Below are positions 24,921 to 38,300 of a stretch of DNA of 64,000 nt, piece after piece. The stretch comes from Prinia subflava. Its lineage: Eukaryota; Chordata; Aves; Passeriformes; Cisticolidae. Numbering within the stretch: the first letter of the stretch is position 1; every line of letters starts with the position of its first letter. Under the pieces are notes generated by a model. It made no database searches. It was not told where the DNA came from and saw nothing but the letters and a program-made list of their open reading frames with translations. The translations under genes and the position numbers were made by a program. The stretch lies in contig NC_086259.1 in the NCBI RefSeq assembly GCF_021018805.1, forward strand, positions 15,705,501-15,769,500, in the 5' to 3' direction.

Positions 24921-27900
24921 ATGCCAGAAATACTTCACTACAGCAGCAATATTTTGAGGTCTTGCAGGGCTCTGATGCGTGCAGATATCTCAGTCCAACT
25001 GCAGCTCTGTGTGTCTTCAGAGTCTGCAAAAACGGGAATACATAAACATTGCTAATGCCTCTCTGAGGGGCAGGGGGTCCTTGCACTTCCTTATACCTGC
25101 CCTCAAATTTGGTAGCTCAAGTTTAGAAGTTTAGAACATTTTCTTTCTCTCACCTGGCAGGTCCCACAGCTTTCCTTTTTGTGACTGTAAAATCTGTTCA
25201 ATCCCTTAAGGATAACTGTTGAAGAAACCTCTAACAAATCCACACCATGTCCAGAAAGAAAGACCAGACATGCAGGGTGCAGAGCAGTGGCTGATCTGAA
25301 TAAAGTTGGTTTGATAAGAGACAGGGGACAGTCCCAACACTGCCAGCTCAATGGCTGGAGGCACCAAACCTCTTCTGGTGAGCTTTCATTCACCCAAGGC
25401 ATCAAAAAGCCTCTTCACAAGGATAGACCAGGTTATGCTTCCCCTCTTGTACTCAGGTCTGCAGCCAGAGCAAAAGAAAGGGGAAAATGTTGTCAATTCA
25501 GTGCAAACTGGGTTAGGGAAAGGAAACAGCAGCAAGTTACACTTCTGTATGGTTTTATAATCTATGGTTATAAAATTCAGAGTAAAATGATGCTTGTAGA
25601 GACAGGAGTGTGAGTTTCCTTAAACAGCAAAATCTGGAGAAAGTGCATCACTGTGATTCAGCCCTGTCACGGAGAGCTTTGTGGATGTGCTGCCCCTCCC
25701 TCCCAGAACACCATGGGCAGGATTTGGGCAGCCAGGGGAGCTCCTGCTGAGCCCTTGGTGTGGTCACTGAAGCCCTCATGGTGGGGACAGCCACGCCTGA
25801 CCTGGGCAGGTAAGGAAAATAAGCTTGGTTCTGGGAACAGTTGCAACACAGAGGGAATTGGTGGGGCAGGGCTCATCAGCAATGGGAATTTTCTGCCTTC
25901 GGGGATGGAGGGCTCCTGTCATCTTGCTGGGATGAAAAGGAAGGAGCAGATTTATGGGTGGCTGTTGAAAGGCACAACAAAGCAGCTCCCATAGGGACAA
26001 GCAGGACAGGAGAGGTAGTCCCAGAGCGATGGATCACCGCGTGCAGGGCAAAGGACATGGCCAACATAAGGGTGAAACAGCCAAAGGTGAAGAGTAAATG
26101 CAATTTATCACATGCTCTAGCCATTAGTTTTTCAGCTGATCATGTGGCTGTAATGCCTGCATTTCTGCATGGATAAAGGAGATGCTGAAAGTTTGACCAA
26201 ATTCCAAACTATTTAAAAAATCAAGACTTGGTCAGGTTCAGTTATGGCAGATATAAACACTTTGCTGAATGGTTTAGTTACTTTACAGACTGGTCTTTCA
26301 TTCTTCTTTTTTACTACTTAACAGTCATCTCATCATTGTCCCCCCCCCCCCATTTTTCTTTTTTGTTTTCCTGGGTATATCATGGGTTTGACAAAGCCTT
26401 GCAACACAGCCCTCATCCAAGAATATGAACAGCCTGCCTAACATATCTCAGATACACTGCACAGAGTCTTGCAACACAAGATTTACAAGCTCCCAGAAAG
26501 GCAGGGGCTCATTTAAGAACAGGCCATTGCCCACAAACATCAGGAAAAGCTGGTGGAAGAGGAGAAATAGATTGTTTTAAGTATTGCTAAGCACCATCCG
26601 TGATTATGAAGGAAGTACCTAGGAGCTGGCAGCTGAAATTGCAGCTCCACCATTTGGTGCTCAGTTTTGTGGATTTTAACTGAGCGTTAACAATCATTGT
26701 GTAATTGAACACCTCATTCAGTTCATTAGCTGATGGCTGTGCAGCAAAGTGCAAGCCAGGTGCTAAGTATTGCAATTATTTGTTTTCTCAGCATTTAAAC
26801 AGTTTTGATTCCTCACTGCTGAAGATGGAAGAAGTTTGCTCTGCATGTGGATGTTGAGCACAAGAGGAGCACCACACGTAGCCCAGACTGTCATTCCTCA
26901 CTGCTGGCCAATGTGGTTGGGGCTCTTTGCCCTCCTCCAAGAGAAAGGACTGCAACTCTTGCCTGGTGCTGCTTGTCCCCATCTCCTCATGGCAGCTTTC
27001 TAGATGGAAATCCCAGTCAACAGCACTGGTTTTGCACTCCCCAGCCCACCCTGTGTCTCCTGTGGTAGGAGCTCATGTTTGGTGCAGTATGACCCTCCTG
27101 GACCTCTCTCACTGAGAGCTTGGCAGGCTGAGACCTTGAGGAAGCTCAGAGCAGAAACCCAGGAGGGTCAGCTGGGAGAAAGATGCTGGGTACAAGAGAA
27201 AAGTTTATCCAGCCTGGGCTGGGGCCTGTCCTGTGAGCAGCTGAGGATCTCACTGAGCACAGGGAAGGTCACTTTTCCCTCCTGGAAATGCCACTGCTGC
27301 AGAGTGGTGCCCTTCTTGTCCTGTCCTTCATTTCCCACACACACCTGCAGGTGCAGTGGAAGGTGTGAAATCTCTGCCCTGCTCTTCTCCAGATCAGCTT
27401 GGTACAGATCAGAGCTTCAAAGGCTCCAGCTGTAGGCAGCTGATGTTTGAGTCATTTTGAGGCCCTGATTGTCAGAGTTGGAAACTCCTCCCTGTCCTGT
27501 CCCCACTGCCTGGCTGCTGCTCACCCAGCCTGGTGGCACAGGCCAGGCCAGCCTGGTGCTGATGGTGCTGCCTGGTGACCATTCACCTTTGCAGGGAGCA
27601 TCCAAAATCTGCAGACCTTGGAGCTCTCCTCTAGGTCTTTTGCAAACCCAGCTGCTGACCCACAGAATGCTAATCAGCTAGATCCGAAACCAAGCTTAAA
27701 AAATGATAATGAGTTTACTGATTATCAGATATGAAAATAAGGTCAGTCAAAAACATATCAGTGCTTTAATTAAGCTTCACTGAGCGAGGTGGAATGACTA
27801 TTAATGACTCCTGTTTTTGCTAAACTTCCCTTCTGTGGCCTGGTGCTTCAAGGTAGGGACTGTCCCCATTTGTCACGCTTCCGCTCATGTAAATTGCCTG

Positions 27901-28389
27901 GCCAAGACAAGCACTTGCTCACCTAAAAACCTCTGCAGGAGGCAGGGAAGGTGATATGCATGTTCCTGGTGTCTTTGGACAGACTGCTCCTTATTTCAGG
28001 CAAACTTCTGTCAGTCTGCTGCGTCTTTGATTTTGTAGCTTCTGCACACTGATTTATTTTGCATATATGAGGTCTTGTTCCACGTGGCTTATTTGTATTT
28101 TTGCCCAAGCTGCAACTGGCATTATCCAACTGATGTTTTGGCAGGCAAATTTAAGACCAGGGCAACTGCAAGAGTGGATCAGACTCATCCAGTCTGGCTC
28201 TGGTTTTCTGACTGGCCATGTGCAAGTCCCTGGGAGGATGTGGAAGGAGGAGGGACAAGGAACAGTGCTTTTCCTCAAAAGAATGGGCACCACAAACACT
28301 GCATCTAACATCCTGAGTGAATTTCATTCATTTTTGAACTTCTATATACTTCTGGCTTTCATGACTGCCTTTGCCAGGGCAGAGGACAA

Positions 28390-28399
28390 ATATATATAA

Positions 28400-28437
<38 letters not shown>

Positions 28438-28455
28438 TTTTTTTTTTTTTTTTTT
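28390..28455. repeat. (TA)n microsatellite followed by poly(T)
   Basis: About 45 bp of nearly pure TA dinucleotides (28390-28434) is followed by CAC and a run of about 18 T. It lies 145 bp upstream of a CR1 element. TA tracts of this type are length-variable and can form cruciforms. Confidence 0.9.
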
Positions 28456-28600
28456 AAACAGGAACCCAACATATACATCAGAAATAAACCAAATGAGCTT
28501 GGGGGTTTTGTTTGGTTTTGTTTTGCTTTCAGTTCCTCTCCTAACAACTCTGTAGATCCAGTGGAAGGTCTGGCAGGTTGTGGTTTTCTTCTAAGCTTAG

Positions 28601-28887
28601 AGACAGGGGCAGGAAGAGAGGGAATAGATTCAAACTGAAAGAGAGCAGGTTTAGATTAGATATTAAGATGAAATTCTTTACTGTGAGGGTGGGGAGGCCC
28701 TGGCACAGGTTGTCCAGAGAATCTGTGGCTGTCACATCCCTGGAAGTGTCCAAGGCCAGGCTGGGTGAAGCTCTGAGTAACCTGGTCTAGTGAAAGGTGT
28801 GTGTATGAAAGTAACCTATGCCTGAGGGGCTGGAATGAGATAATATTTAAGGTCCCTTCCAACTCAAACTATTCTGTGATTCTGTGA
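28601..28887 (+). mobile_element. CR1 LINE 3' end (about 290 bp)
   Basis: The best preserved CR1 in the window. It has the usual series TTTAGATTAGATATTAAGA, AAATTCTTTACTGTGAGGGTG, AGGCCCTGGCACAGGTTG, CCAGAGAATCTGTGGCTGT, CATCCCTGGAAGTGTCCAAG, then AACCTGGTCTAGTG, and ends TTAAGGTCCCTTCC...ATTCTGTGATTCTGTGAG. It is 5'-truncated before any coding region. A frame open across it is non-functional. Confidence 0.95.
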
Positions 28888-31800
28888 GAGGAGAGCTCCC
28901 TGCTGAACAAGCCCTCTGCCCAGTGTGGTCCCTGGACCATCCTTGGGTATTCCTAAGTGTCTGACATTTGTCCTGCCTTCTGCCTTCTGTCCTTCATGAT
29001 GACACACCAGCAATCTGTAATTTGCCATGTAAAGGTTTAAGGAACTGTGCTTGCTATGCCAGGTGGACACAGCAGGGGTATTTTGGTGGTGCTGTGGCAT
29101 TTTGCAGCTCTTTTCCTGCTGTGTGTGGTGATTCTCAAGGGACAATGCCCCTGTGGAGGGTGGGATCAGCCAAGCCCAGCTCCCAGGCCCTGGGGACACG
29201 AGGCAGGAGCCCACCAGGGACACCCTGCCCTTTGCCACCTGCAAAGGTGATGCTGAGCTCTGAGAAACGACAGAGATGTCTCAAACTGGGCACCAAAAGC
29301 AAGTGGAAACTTTCGACCTTCACTGCTCTGTGCCTCATTTCCTCATCTCTACAGGCTTCCTCCTCTTGCAGAACGTGAAATGTGTTCAGCAGTGACTGTG
29401 GAGCCCGTGTGTGATGGGGACAGGGCAGGGCAGGAAAGGAAACACAACGTGCAGGGAGCACTGCAGCATCTGGAGCCTTTCAGAGTCAGCTCTGTGCCTA
29501 CCTGTTGAGGGATTAGGATGGAAAATGAGTGGCTGCATCTGCCCTGCATGAAATACAGAACCCGTGGCTGGTGATGAGGCAAACACTGGCTGACCCACAC
29601 AGGATAGACAATTTACAGTCCTGCAGCAAAACAAAGCTGAGGCATTTCAGCCTTTCAGTTTGCAACACTGATGTCCTTTTGAAATACTTGCATTTGGGTT
29701 TTTATTAGTTTGGATACTCAATCACACATATTGGAGGATTTGTTTGGATACTCAGTCTGGAGGATTCCAGACCAAAGACTTTGGCTTTGCAATTCCTGTG
29801 TGCAATCCACAAAGTTTTCACAACCTGTAGCTCTTTTGATTGTGTGAAAATAAGATAGAGTGCTTGTACGTTCTTTACAGGATGGGAGAGCCCATCCTTT
29901 GGTAACTTAACCCACGGGAGAGTGGCTTCTTTATTAAAAACCTTCTTGTTTTTATTGTGAACTTGCCTACCTTCCCTTTGTCAGCTAAACCAAAGGGTCT
30001 CAGATCTCCTGGCAGCTGTAATGGGTGAACATGCTCAGGGTAACCTTTCCAGAGGGTGGGACTGAGCCTGTGAAGTATTAAGAGCCTTCAAGGTCCACTA
30101 AAATCAATGGGATTGAAGAATGCCATACCCTTGAAGGGCTGAGCCCCAAGGGATGGCTTCTTCTGGGATACACTGATTCTGAAGACAGGCAAAATAAAAT
30201 ATTTAAAGCAGCCTGACAGGCACAGGCTAAATTCTTTTCCTTTTGTGCTGAAACATAATTTTTTTAATATGCCCTGAGCATGCTGTGAAAGCAATCTTTC
30301 TACATGTTTCCTTGCTGGGGAGTGCTTGCTCTGTGTGCTCATCAGTCACAAAATCTGTGACTGATACGGCCCCAAAGCATCAGGAAAGTTTAAGCTCTAC
30401 AATGTAGCATTTTTTAAAATAAGACATAATTGTTTGTGGAAGAAGAGTCTATCAAGCAGCTAAGCTGGGAAAGGGTTACTGCAGGGACATACATCAGCAG
30501 TATGTACTTTACATTCTTAGTCCATTGGTTTCCAGAGCAGTTCTTGTTCACAGTAATGTGAGGCAGTTAATATGGGATCTGAACACCACTGGACTGATAA
30601 GCCTTCATACTGACTTGAAAAAGTAATTTTCAGTAATCTTTGAGGGGAAAAATTGCATTTAGTGGGGAAAAAAAAAAAGAAAAAAAAAGGCTAAGCCATT
30701 CGTGCATCCTATTTTATTGAGTATGCAAGTAATAGACTATGTAGAAATTGAACTTTTGATCCATTAGGCTGTGCACGGGGACAAACCACTGCTGAGTTAC
30801 TGTTAGAAAGTTACGCTTCCAAACAGAAAAGTTTCATAGTATTTTTCCAGAATCTTGTTTGAAAATGAGATGCCAGTATTACTGCTAGAATTCAAATTTC
30901 CATCAGAAAGGACTGGAACAATGTCCCCAGTCCAAGGCTCTGCTTTCATGTATCACATTCCCACTGCTGCAATTAGTCATTCCTAAACCAACTTTTTTTT
31001 TATCTTGTGGCTGGTGTGCAAGGCAGGGGTAACATCCTCTCCTAAATGTTTCATGAACACAACTATCTGTGCCTGTTTTGCTCCAACAATTGCTTCATAC
31101 CCTGAGCAGGCCAGGCACAATAGATAACTTCCAAACCATCTTAATTTTCTTGCCACAAAGATGGCTCAATTCTCAGCCAGGACTAATCACCATGTATTTT
31201 CTCTAAATTCCCAAAGATCACGAGTCCAGTACAGCCACATATGAGTATTTGTGGCTGTTAATTGCCACAGCCTTTCACCAAACAAGAGTTTCTCAGATTT
31301 GGATGAGCACTGTGGTAAGAATTTTCCTTTTACTGGAGGAAACACCGTCAAGAGAGGCAGGAGGGGAGATCATTGGTTCTGTGTGTGCTGAAGTCAGACT
31401 GAGACATGGGCCACAGCTGCAGAGATTGCACCCCCTGTAGCAAACACCAACCTGAAACAGGAATGGATCTGAAACAAACGAAAAGCCCTGGCTTTGCATA
31501 TTTGAAATAAGTCATTATTTAGGCTTTCCAGCTCCCAATCTCTCAGAATTCTGCTCAATGAAAAACCTTCGCATTAATCCCCCTCCTCCATCATTATGCA
31601 ATATTGCTTAGGGTAAGGGAAGTTTCCTTGCTCTTTTCTAAATATAAATTTCTGCGGTCAGAAAATTAGAGAAATGACACGGCCGACCTTCCTAAATGTG
31701 AAGAGCTTCTTTGGGGAAGCACACAAGTCATCTGCTGCAGCAGCCTCTTATCACTTTGTGGTAGGTGATTGCAAAATGCCTCTCTTACCCAGAGTCACAT

Positions 31801-34800
31801 TGGGTTTAAATTGAGCTAGACAAGGGAACCACAAAAAGGGCTTGTGGGCAGCTGGACTGCTAAAAGCATGGGGCCTGGCACTGGAGGAATGTTGGTTAAA
31901 ACAGCAATTTGTCATGGAAAAAGGAGTGGAGCAGCCTGCAATGCCAATGCCACGTGTGGCTTTCCAAGCACGAGGCTTTGTGATGAAGATGAAGAAAACA
32001 CTCAGTGAGCATTTTAAACCCAGCAACCACTCCCAGTACAGCAGGAGTTAATGCAGTGTCAGACTTTCCATTAGTGCCTCTGTTTTTGCAGGGGCTGTGA
32101 AAATATGCTTGAGGCAAAACCTTGTGATTCAGCAGCTCAGCTGAAGAGTTAACTTTTCTTTTTATACGCATCCATTTTCAGAGCAGCGATTTATAGTAAT
32201 ATTCATTCAGATCTATAAATGGTTCTGCTGTGGTGATAGAGGGAAAAGAGCAGGGAGCTGTGCAAAGCCTTCTGCCCTGCTGCCTGGCATTTCTGTCTGA
32301 GAGAGGCTGGGCAAGGGTTTGGGGTCTGCACATGGCTGGTGTAAGGGGAACTAAGCATGCTCAGGGCCAGGGACACTTACCTAGCAGAAAAGAGGCCAAC
32401 ATGGGCTTCTTTTCTGCTCAGATGGCAGCCTAAAAAAGGATAAAAAGGGTGAAAAGATAAAAACCTGCATGAGGAGTCAAGGCATGCTCTCCTTTCGCCC
32501 ACCTTCCTACAGCCAATGCCTGCTGTCCTCTTGTAGTAGAGGGACAAAAATGGCTAAAGTAACTTCCCCAACAGATTTCTCTCCTGGTTTGCACCTGCCT
32601 GTTTTTTCTGTAGTTGCCATTCCTAACTCTAAGAGGGAACCCTTCAGGCAGGGCCATGCCCAAATTCTCCATAACAAACCCTTGGAGGTAAATGGTGAGT
32701 GTTGAAACAAGAGATCACACAAAGGACCAGCTCCTGGCCTTGCAGTGTCCAATTAACAGAAGCTCAGTCAGCCCTGCCATCCTGAGTGTAACCAGTTGAG
32801 ACCCCCATACCTCAGGTGGGACAGCTGGGCAATGGGCTTGTCACTCCTCCTGGTACCCCTTGGACTATGGGGTTACTGCTGGGAGAATTTGTCTCTGATT
32901 CTGGCAAATCCCTGACTCTCTGCACAGCCCATCTGGGCCACAGGTAGCCCAGGACACCTCCAAAGCAGCTTGGTGCTGCTTAATATAGTTTCCTCTGAAA
33001 GATCATACTGTTTTTTACAACAGCTCCACTAATTACTGCAGCCAAGTGCCAGCAACCAGACAGATTTACAAGGACACAGTATTGCCACTCTCCTCCCTTG
33101 TCCGTGTCTTAGAAGTTGAATCTCGTGTCCTTTCCCTAAATAGCACCTTAGCCCATGTTGTCCCACATTATCTGAGGTTATTTTCCCTCAAAATATTTTC
33201 CATACGAACTAAAATACAGTTATTTCTACCCATTTTTCAGAAAAGGTTTCCTTTCTTCTTTGCTCTTTCAAGAAAATAGGCTCCTAGCAGGTATTTATCA
33301 TGATAGCTAAATTAGCTGGTACCCATAATACTTGCAGCACAGAAAAATCACTTCATCAGCTCTACAATTTGAGCTTACTGGAGAAGACTTTTAAGAAAGA
33401 ATGAGAATGAAGCCTAGAATAACCATTTCTTTCCCCTTGTCCCTTCGAGGCACCAAAGTTCAAGGTGTTTTTTCCTTTCCTTGTATACCCAGAAATCTCT
33501 CATGGTGGTTAATTGAGCACTAAAAGCTCATGCCACTGCAGTTTCACTAAGATGATGCATGATTTTTTTTTTTCCTTCTAATCCTAAACTGCTACCAGGC
33601 AAAACAGGACAGAAACAACTGTACTTTGGTGATGGGAAAGAGAATTCAGTTTTGAATTGAAAGAAGCAGTGCTGATAGTAAAGTGGAGTATGATCACAGA
33701 GTCAGGCTTCTGCTACGTGCCAAAATTATTCAGCAGGGCTGAGGAAGACCCTCAAGGGTCATCATAAAGGCCTACCCTGCAAGGCCATCATAAAGAGGTG
33801 TGTGTTGACTTTCTTGGGTGAGCATTACCAGGAGGAGGAGCTGGGAGGTGCCTCTGTACCTCCTCAGATTTTGCCTTTGGAGGAGAAGACAGGCAGCCCT
33901 CAGCAGCTTCTCAGATCTGCTCTGCAGCCCCAAAACCTCAGGCAGAAAGGCAGCATCCATGAAACCACACTGACACCAACACCAGGGCAGGCTCTCCCTG
34001 ATGCCCATCCAGGATGTGAGCCAGTCAGGGAGGGAATGCTCTCAGAAAGGGTGGAGGTGACAGCTGGACACGTGCAGCTGCAAGGGTGAATATGGCCAAG
34101 ACACAGATGTCTCTCCATGGCAAACCTCTCAGTGAAGCCACCAGTGAAAAACTGAAAATCTTGTTATCCCTCTGGTTTAAAGACAAAAGTACCCATGTAG
34201 TGGCAAACACTCTCTGTGGAAGTTCCTTGCAAAAGAGTGTTTGGTTTCCTTGGGAAGATGAACTTACTTGCAGCTTAAAAATATTTGTTAGGATGAAAGT
34301 TGTTTCCATTTTTAAGATGCTTTTTGCTGCCGTCTTCCATAAAACCAACATGGATACAAATTCAAATGTTCCCATGCATGAACTGTGCATGGTCAATCAG
34401 TTATAGGTCAAGATGGCAGGCATTAGTGAAATACTAATTAATTAATAAGTAATGAAAATGTTTTCAAAACCTTTTCTCCCTTCCAATTTTTCATCTGCCT
34501 TTCTTACAAATAAGTCAGTAGTTGAGCACTGTAAAAATGATTTTTTTCTTCCAGGATCTCTGATTACCTGCTTTGTGTTTTTCCAGCAGGTTGATGTAAG
34601 TGACTCTTGCTCTAGAAGACAGCAAAGCCTTTGATCATCTCAGTTTCCTCATTATTACCTGAGGGAGCCATCAGAAACTTTCTCTCATATCCAAAAATTA
34701 TCCAGCCCATCTTCTTGGATTATTTTATTCAGTGAATTAGTTTTCAGAATTATTCATGTTTGTTAAGAAGGATCGCTGGCACTCCATGGTTAGGTTTCCC

Positions 34801-35057
34801 CTGAGCTATGTCAGCTCACAACACTGCAAGGTGCTCGAATGTTCATCTCCTCTGTGTTACACATCAGAGATGAGGGGCCCTGCTGCCCCTTGCGCTTGGA
34901 GACAATCACTGAACAACCCAAATTGGTGAACTTCAGTTCTTGGGTAATGGCCAAGCACGGCCAGATAAGATATTTGGCTCCTCTATCCCTTCAACTTGTC
35001 ATGGGGAGACCCTACCTAAAGGGTTTTATAAAAAATAGAGTCACTTTTTCATGGGCA
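28888..35057. other. Intergenic sequence, mostly unique
   Basis: No supportable gene. A short direct repeat of GTTTGGATACTCA with a 34-bp period occurs at 29.71-29.75 kb, and an A-rich run lies near 30.67 kb. Frames of up to about 135 codons around 29.0-29.4 kb and 34.0-34.4 kb overlap on opposite strands and have no recognisable domain. Confidence 0.55.
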
Positions 35058-35310
35058 GAGAGTGACAGGATAAGGATAAGTTGCTACAAACTAATAGAGG
35101 GAAAATTTAGATTATAATGAGGCACAGGCACATGCTGGCCAGAGAAGCCGTAGATGCCCCAGCCCTGAAAGTCCAAGGCCAGGCTGGGCAGGGCTTGGGG
35201 CCATCTGCTCTCGTGGATAACATCCCTGGTCATGGCAGAGCACTTGGAACCGGGTGATCTTTAGGGTTCCTTCCATCCCAAGCCTTTCTATCATTCCATG
35301 ACTCTGTGAT
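35058..35310 (+). mobile_element. CR1 LINE 3' end (diverged)
   Basis: AGAGTGACAGGATAAGG, AAAATTTAGATTATAATGAGGCACAGGC, CCAGAGAAGCCGTAGATGCCCC, AAAGTCCAAGGCCAGGCTGG and the tail GTGATCTTTAGGGTTCC...TCATTCCATGACTCTGTGAT follow the CR1 3' consensus in order. It is more diverged than the copy at 28.6 kb and lies in the same orientation. Confidence 0.9.
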
Positions 35311-38300
35311 TATTGGATATTCTATTGCCCATAAACATCCATACTGCCCATAAACGACGGCCAGATACTTCCATGTTCTTATTTCAAAAAAACAAAAGCC
35401 ACAAAGTGTGACGTCCTTAGCTTCAGTTTAAGGTTTGGAGGACAGTTTCAGGTTTGAGTTCTTGCCATCCAGCTGTGCATTCCCAGACTCTAGGCTGCTG
35501 CTTTGCACTCACCCACCCCTTCCCAGTGCCAGGAGGCACGAGCTGCACCTTCAGCGTGGTTCATTGAGCTGCCAAGGCCTGGAGGCTTTTCACCAAAGCC
35601 TTTCTCCTCAGAAATCCATGTTGTCTCACTGGCTCACATCAAAACTGTGCTGCTTCCCAGGTGGGCTGGCTGTAACAACACTTGTCTCTACCTGGCCTGC
35701 TGCTCTAACATCCACACCTCTTCTCTTGAGCACCTGGGTTCAAAAGTCACTCTCAACAGGGACCTGTGTTTGTTTCCCAACCCTAACAGACATCCTGTTT
35801 GCCCTTGGGTCGTGCAGCCACTCTCACCTTCCTCCTCTTTACAACAGCATAATACACAACCTGCTCCACTTTCCTGCTGCACCACAACCTCTCTGTCTCT
35901 CCTTGATCTCCTTCTCTCAATTTCCCTCTCTCCTTTGTAACCTGACTTCCATGCATCTGAGTAACTGCAAGGATTTGGGCTTCCTGAAGCTCCTGAGATA
36001 CAAATAAATAAAACAAAAAAAAGGACAATGAGTTGGTTTGTGCCTAAGAAAAGGCAGTTTTGCTTCTCAGCAGGTTTGTGTGAGCTGTTTCTGGTTTCAG
36101 TTCACATGGGTTATTTCACCTTCTGAGTTTCTCTTTGACATTCAGGTTTCTGCCTTTTTTTTTCCACCTGAAGCCGAAGGAAAAAAAAAAAAGGCACCAG
36201 GTTTGATTAAAACCCATACCAATTTTTTAAAAGGTAGAAGTCTTGTAATTCTAGAATGGGAACTTTTTCTAACTTGGCAGTTTCTTGTTTGTCCAGAACT
36301 CCATATCCTGATGGTGGGATGCTCCTATTAAAAGCAGTTTTGCTCAGAGCACAAGGATGTTAGTGCACGTACCTGCCTGTCATCAACCATCCTGGCTCAT
36401 GACTAAAACCAGAACATGTACAAAAATAGAAGCACCAAAATTCATCCTCAAAATGAAACAATTACAGAGGACAGCTCATAACTTCGTGCTGAGGTTCCTC
36501 TAGCCCTTCCACGGGATAGATTTTGTTATCCTGGTAAACAGGGGCCTGACATCAGTACAGAACACTCCATTCAAGTTTGGCACAACCACTCTCTTTGCTG
36601 GGGTTTCATTTTATTTGATTTCCTACCAATGTTTAATGCAGCTTCTATTGCTCTGCACATAGTTAAGTGTAGGTACAAATTGCAAAGAATAATTAATTGC
36701 CCATTAATGAGTTTTTGCAGAGGATTGGACTCTAAATGCTAATCGGTGTCTCAGAAAGAATGCCAAATGATATCCACACTGCCTACCTGCTTCTCCCTGA
36801 TTTCTGTTTAGCATGCAATTGGAAGAATTTGGCTTTAATGTTAATTAATGCTTTCAATTAGAACCCACAACATATATTAAGCCCCGGTCATTTCAATCTC
36901 ACGATGAACCCATACATAAAATCTGCTGATTCTACAGCTGGTGAGAACAATCTGCATAAACCAAATTTCCTTTTATTTTCCAGACTAAAATACACCTGTT
37001 CCCAGAACTGACTCTTCTAAACCCTGACATCTACATGGCTGCTGCATCTTTCTGTCGTCTTTTCCGATCAGCAGAGCAACAAAACAGCAACCCAAGGCCC
37101 CAGCGCGCAGCGCTCCGGAGAGCAGAGGTGTGAAACCGCAGGAGGAAACGGGCAGAGACACCCCTGGGGAGGAGATGCTGGGGATGTTTCCCCCTCTCCC
37201 TTTGGTGCAGCGATGGTGGAGGGACCTGCCCTTGGGTGGACAGGCAGAGCGAGGCTGCAAAGCGCAGAACTGAACAAATTTGGGCAAGGCACCTGTTGTA
37301 AAAGGGGCTTTTGCCTATTCTGCTCTGGTTGGGTGAGAGATGCTGCACAGACCTGAGCCATCCTGCTGATAAAGGCCTGCCTACATGACAAGGCCCTTGT
37401 GCTGAGGAGTTTGTGCTCAGGGCTGAGCCAGGCACAGAAGGGAAACACCAAAAGTGGACCAAGTCCTTTGGCCACCATCTTATTTTTTCCCAAGGGACAC
37501 TTCCTCAGTCCCTCGCTGCCCTCACCCTCAGCCATGCCACTGGGACCACCTTTCCTCATCTTTTTGGGAGGAGCATTTGCCTGTCAGAGGCAGCATTTGC
37601 AGACCAGTCCCCACAGCCCAGGTTCTGCCCTGCTCCAGCAGCCGTGGGAGGGGTGGACCAAGCTGTGGGCTCAGAGCCCCTTTGTCAGGACACTTTGTGC
37701 ACGTTCCCAGCTGGTGCCCAGCACTGCTACCTCGGGCTCTTCTTGCAAATCATCTTCTCACTTGATGGGGAGTGCTGTTGGCTGGGAACTTTACAATCTG
37801 AGAGTCTAGGCCTATCAGCAGAGCATTTTGCCAAATTATTTATTTTTCTTGTGTTTGGTTTGGCTCTCCTCCCCCGGTGAGATCAGAGATAAAGCTTATT
37901 TACTAGTTGCTGCTTGCCCTGGACAGCTGAGGAGCTGGGCTGGAGTGAAAGCAGCTGTTCCTGGTCAACGTGCGTGGCTTGTGCTCATTCTCAATTCCCA
38001 GTGAGCAGGATCCTTCAGCAGTGATGGAGTAGCTCTGGGTTTCAGTCTATCTGTCACTGCTCGACTGTTTTACTGTGCACACAATGCTCTGATGGGCGAC
38101 ATCACTCAACTGCAACAAGTCCAACTACAAAAGCAAGTAGCAGCAATTTGTAGCCTCAATGCAGCCATTTAATCATTCCCAACACTTCCCTGGTTGCCAC
38201 TTTGGATAAACTAACTTGAGAATTAAGAACAAATATTTGACTCTCCCCCCCTCCCCATAATTTTACGCAGCCCTGTTTAGACTGTATGGTACTTAACAGG

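Larger units (their letters stand above)
17126..28389. other. Intergenic sequence, mostly unique
   Basis: No supportable gene in about 11 kb. It includes AT-rich candidate conserved DNA at 17.43-18.5 kb, a small direct duplication at 20.74-20.81 kb, a probable MIR tail at 24.84-24.92 kb and a C-run at 26.34 kb. A moderately GC-rich stretch around 23.05-23.35 kb has overlapping open frames on both strands without recognisable domains. Confidence 0.55.

Noticed and set aside
33690..33790. Possible CR1 in reverse orientation (ATCACAGAGTCAGG... GACCCTCAAGGGTCATC)
   Set aside because: Only short, scattered similarity; the order of motifs is not convincing.
35435..36007. 190-codon open frame followed by AATAAATAAA
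   Set aside because: The product is Leu/Ser/His-rich with no domain, a second frame is open over the same DNA, and the poly(A)-like motif is common in AT-rich DNA. It could be a transcript end but nothing supports it.
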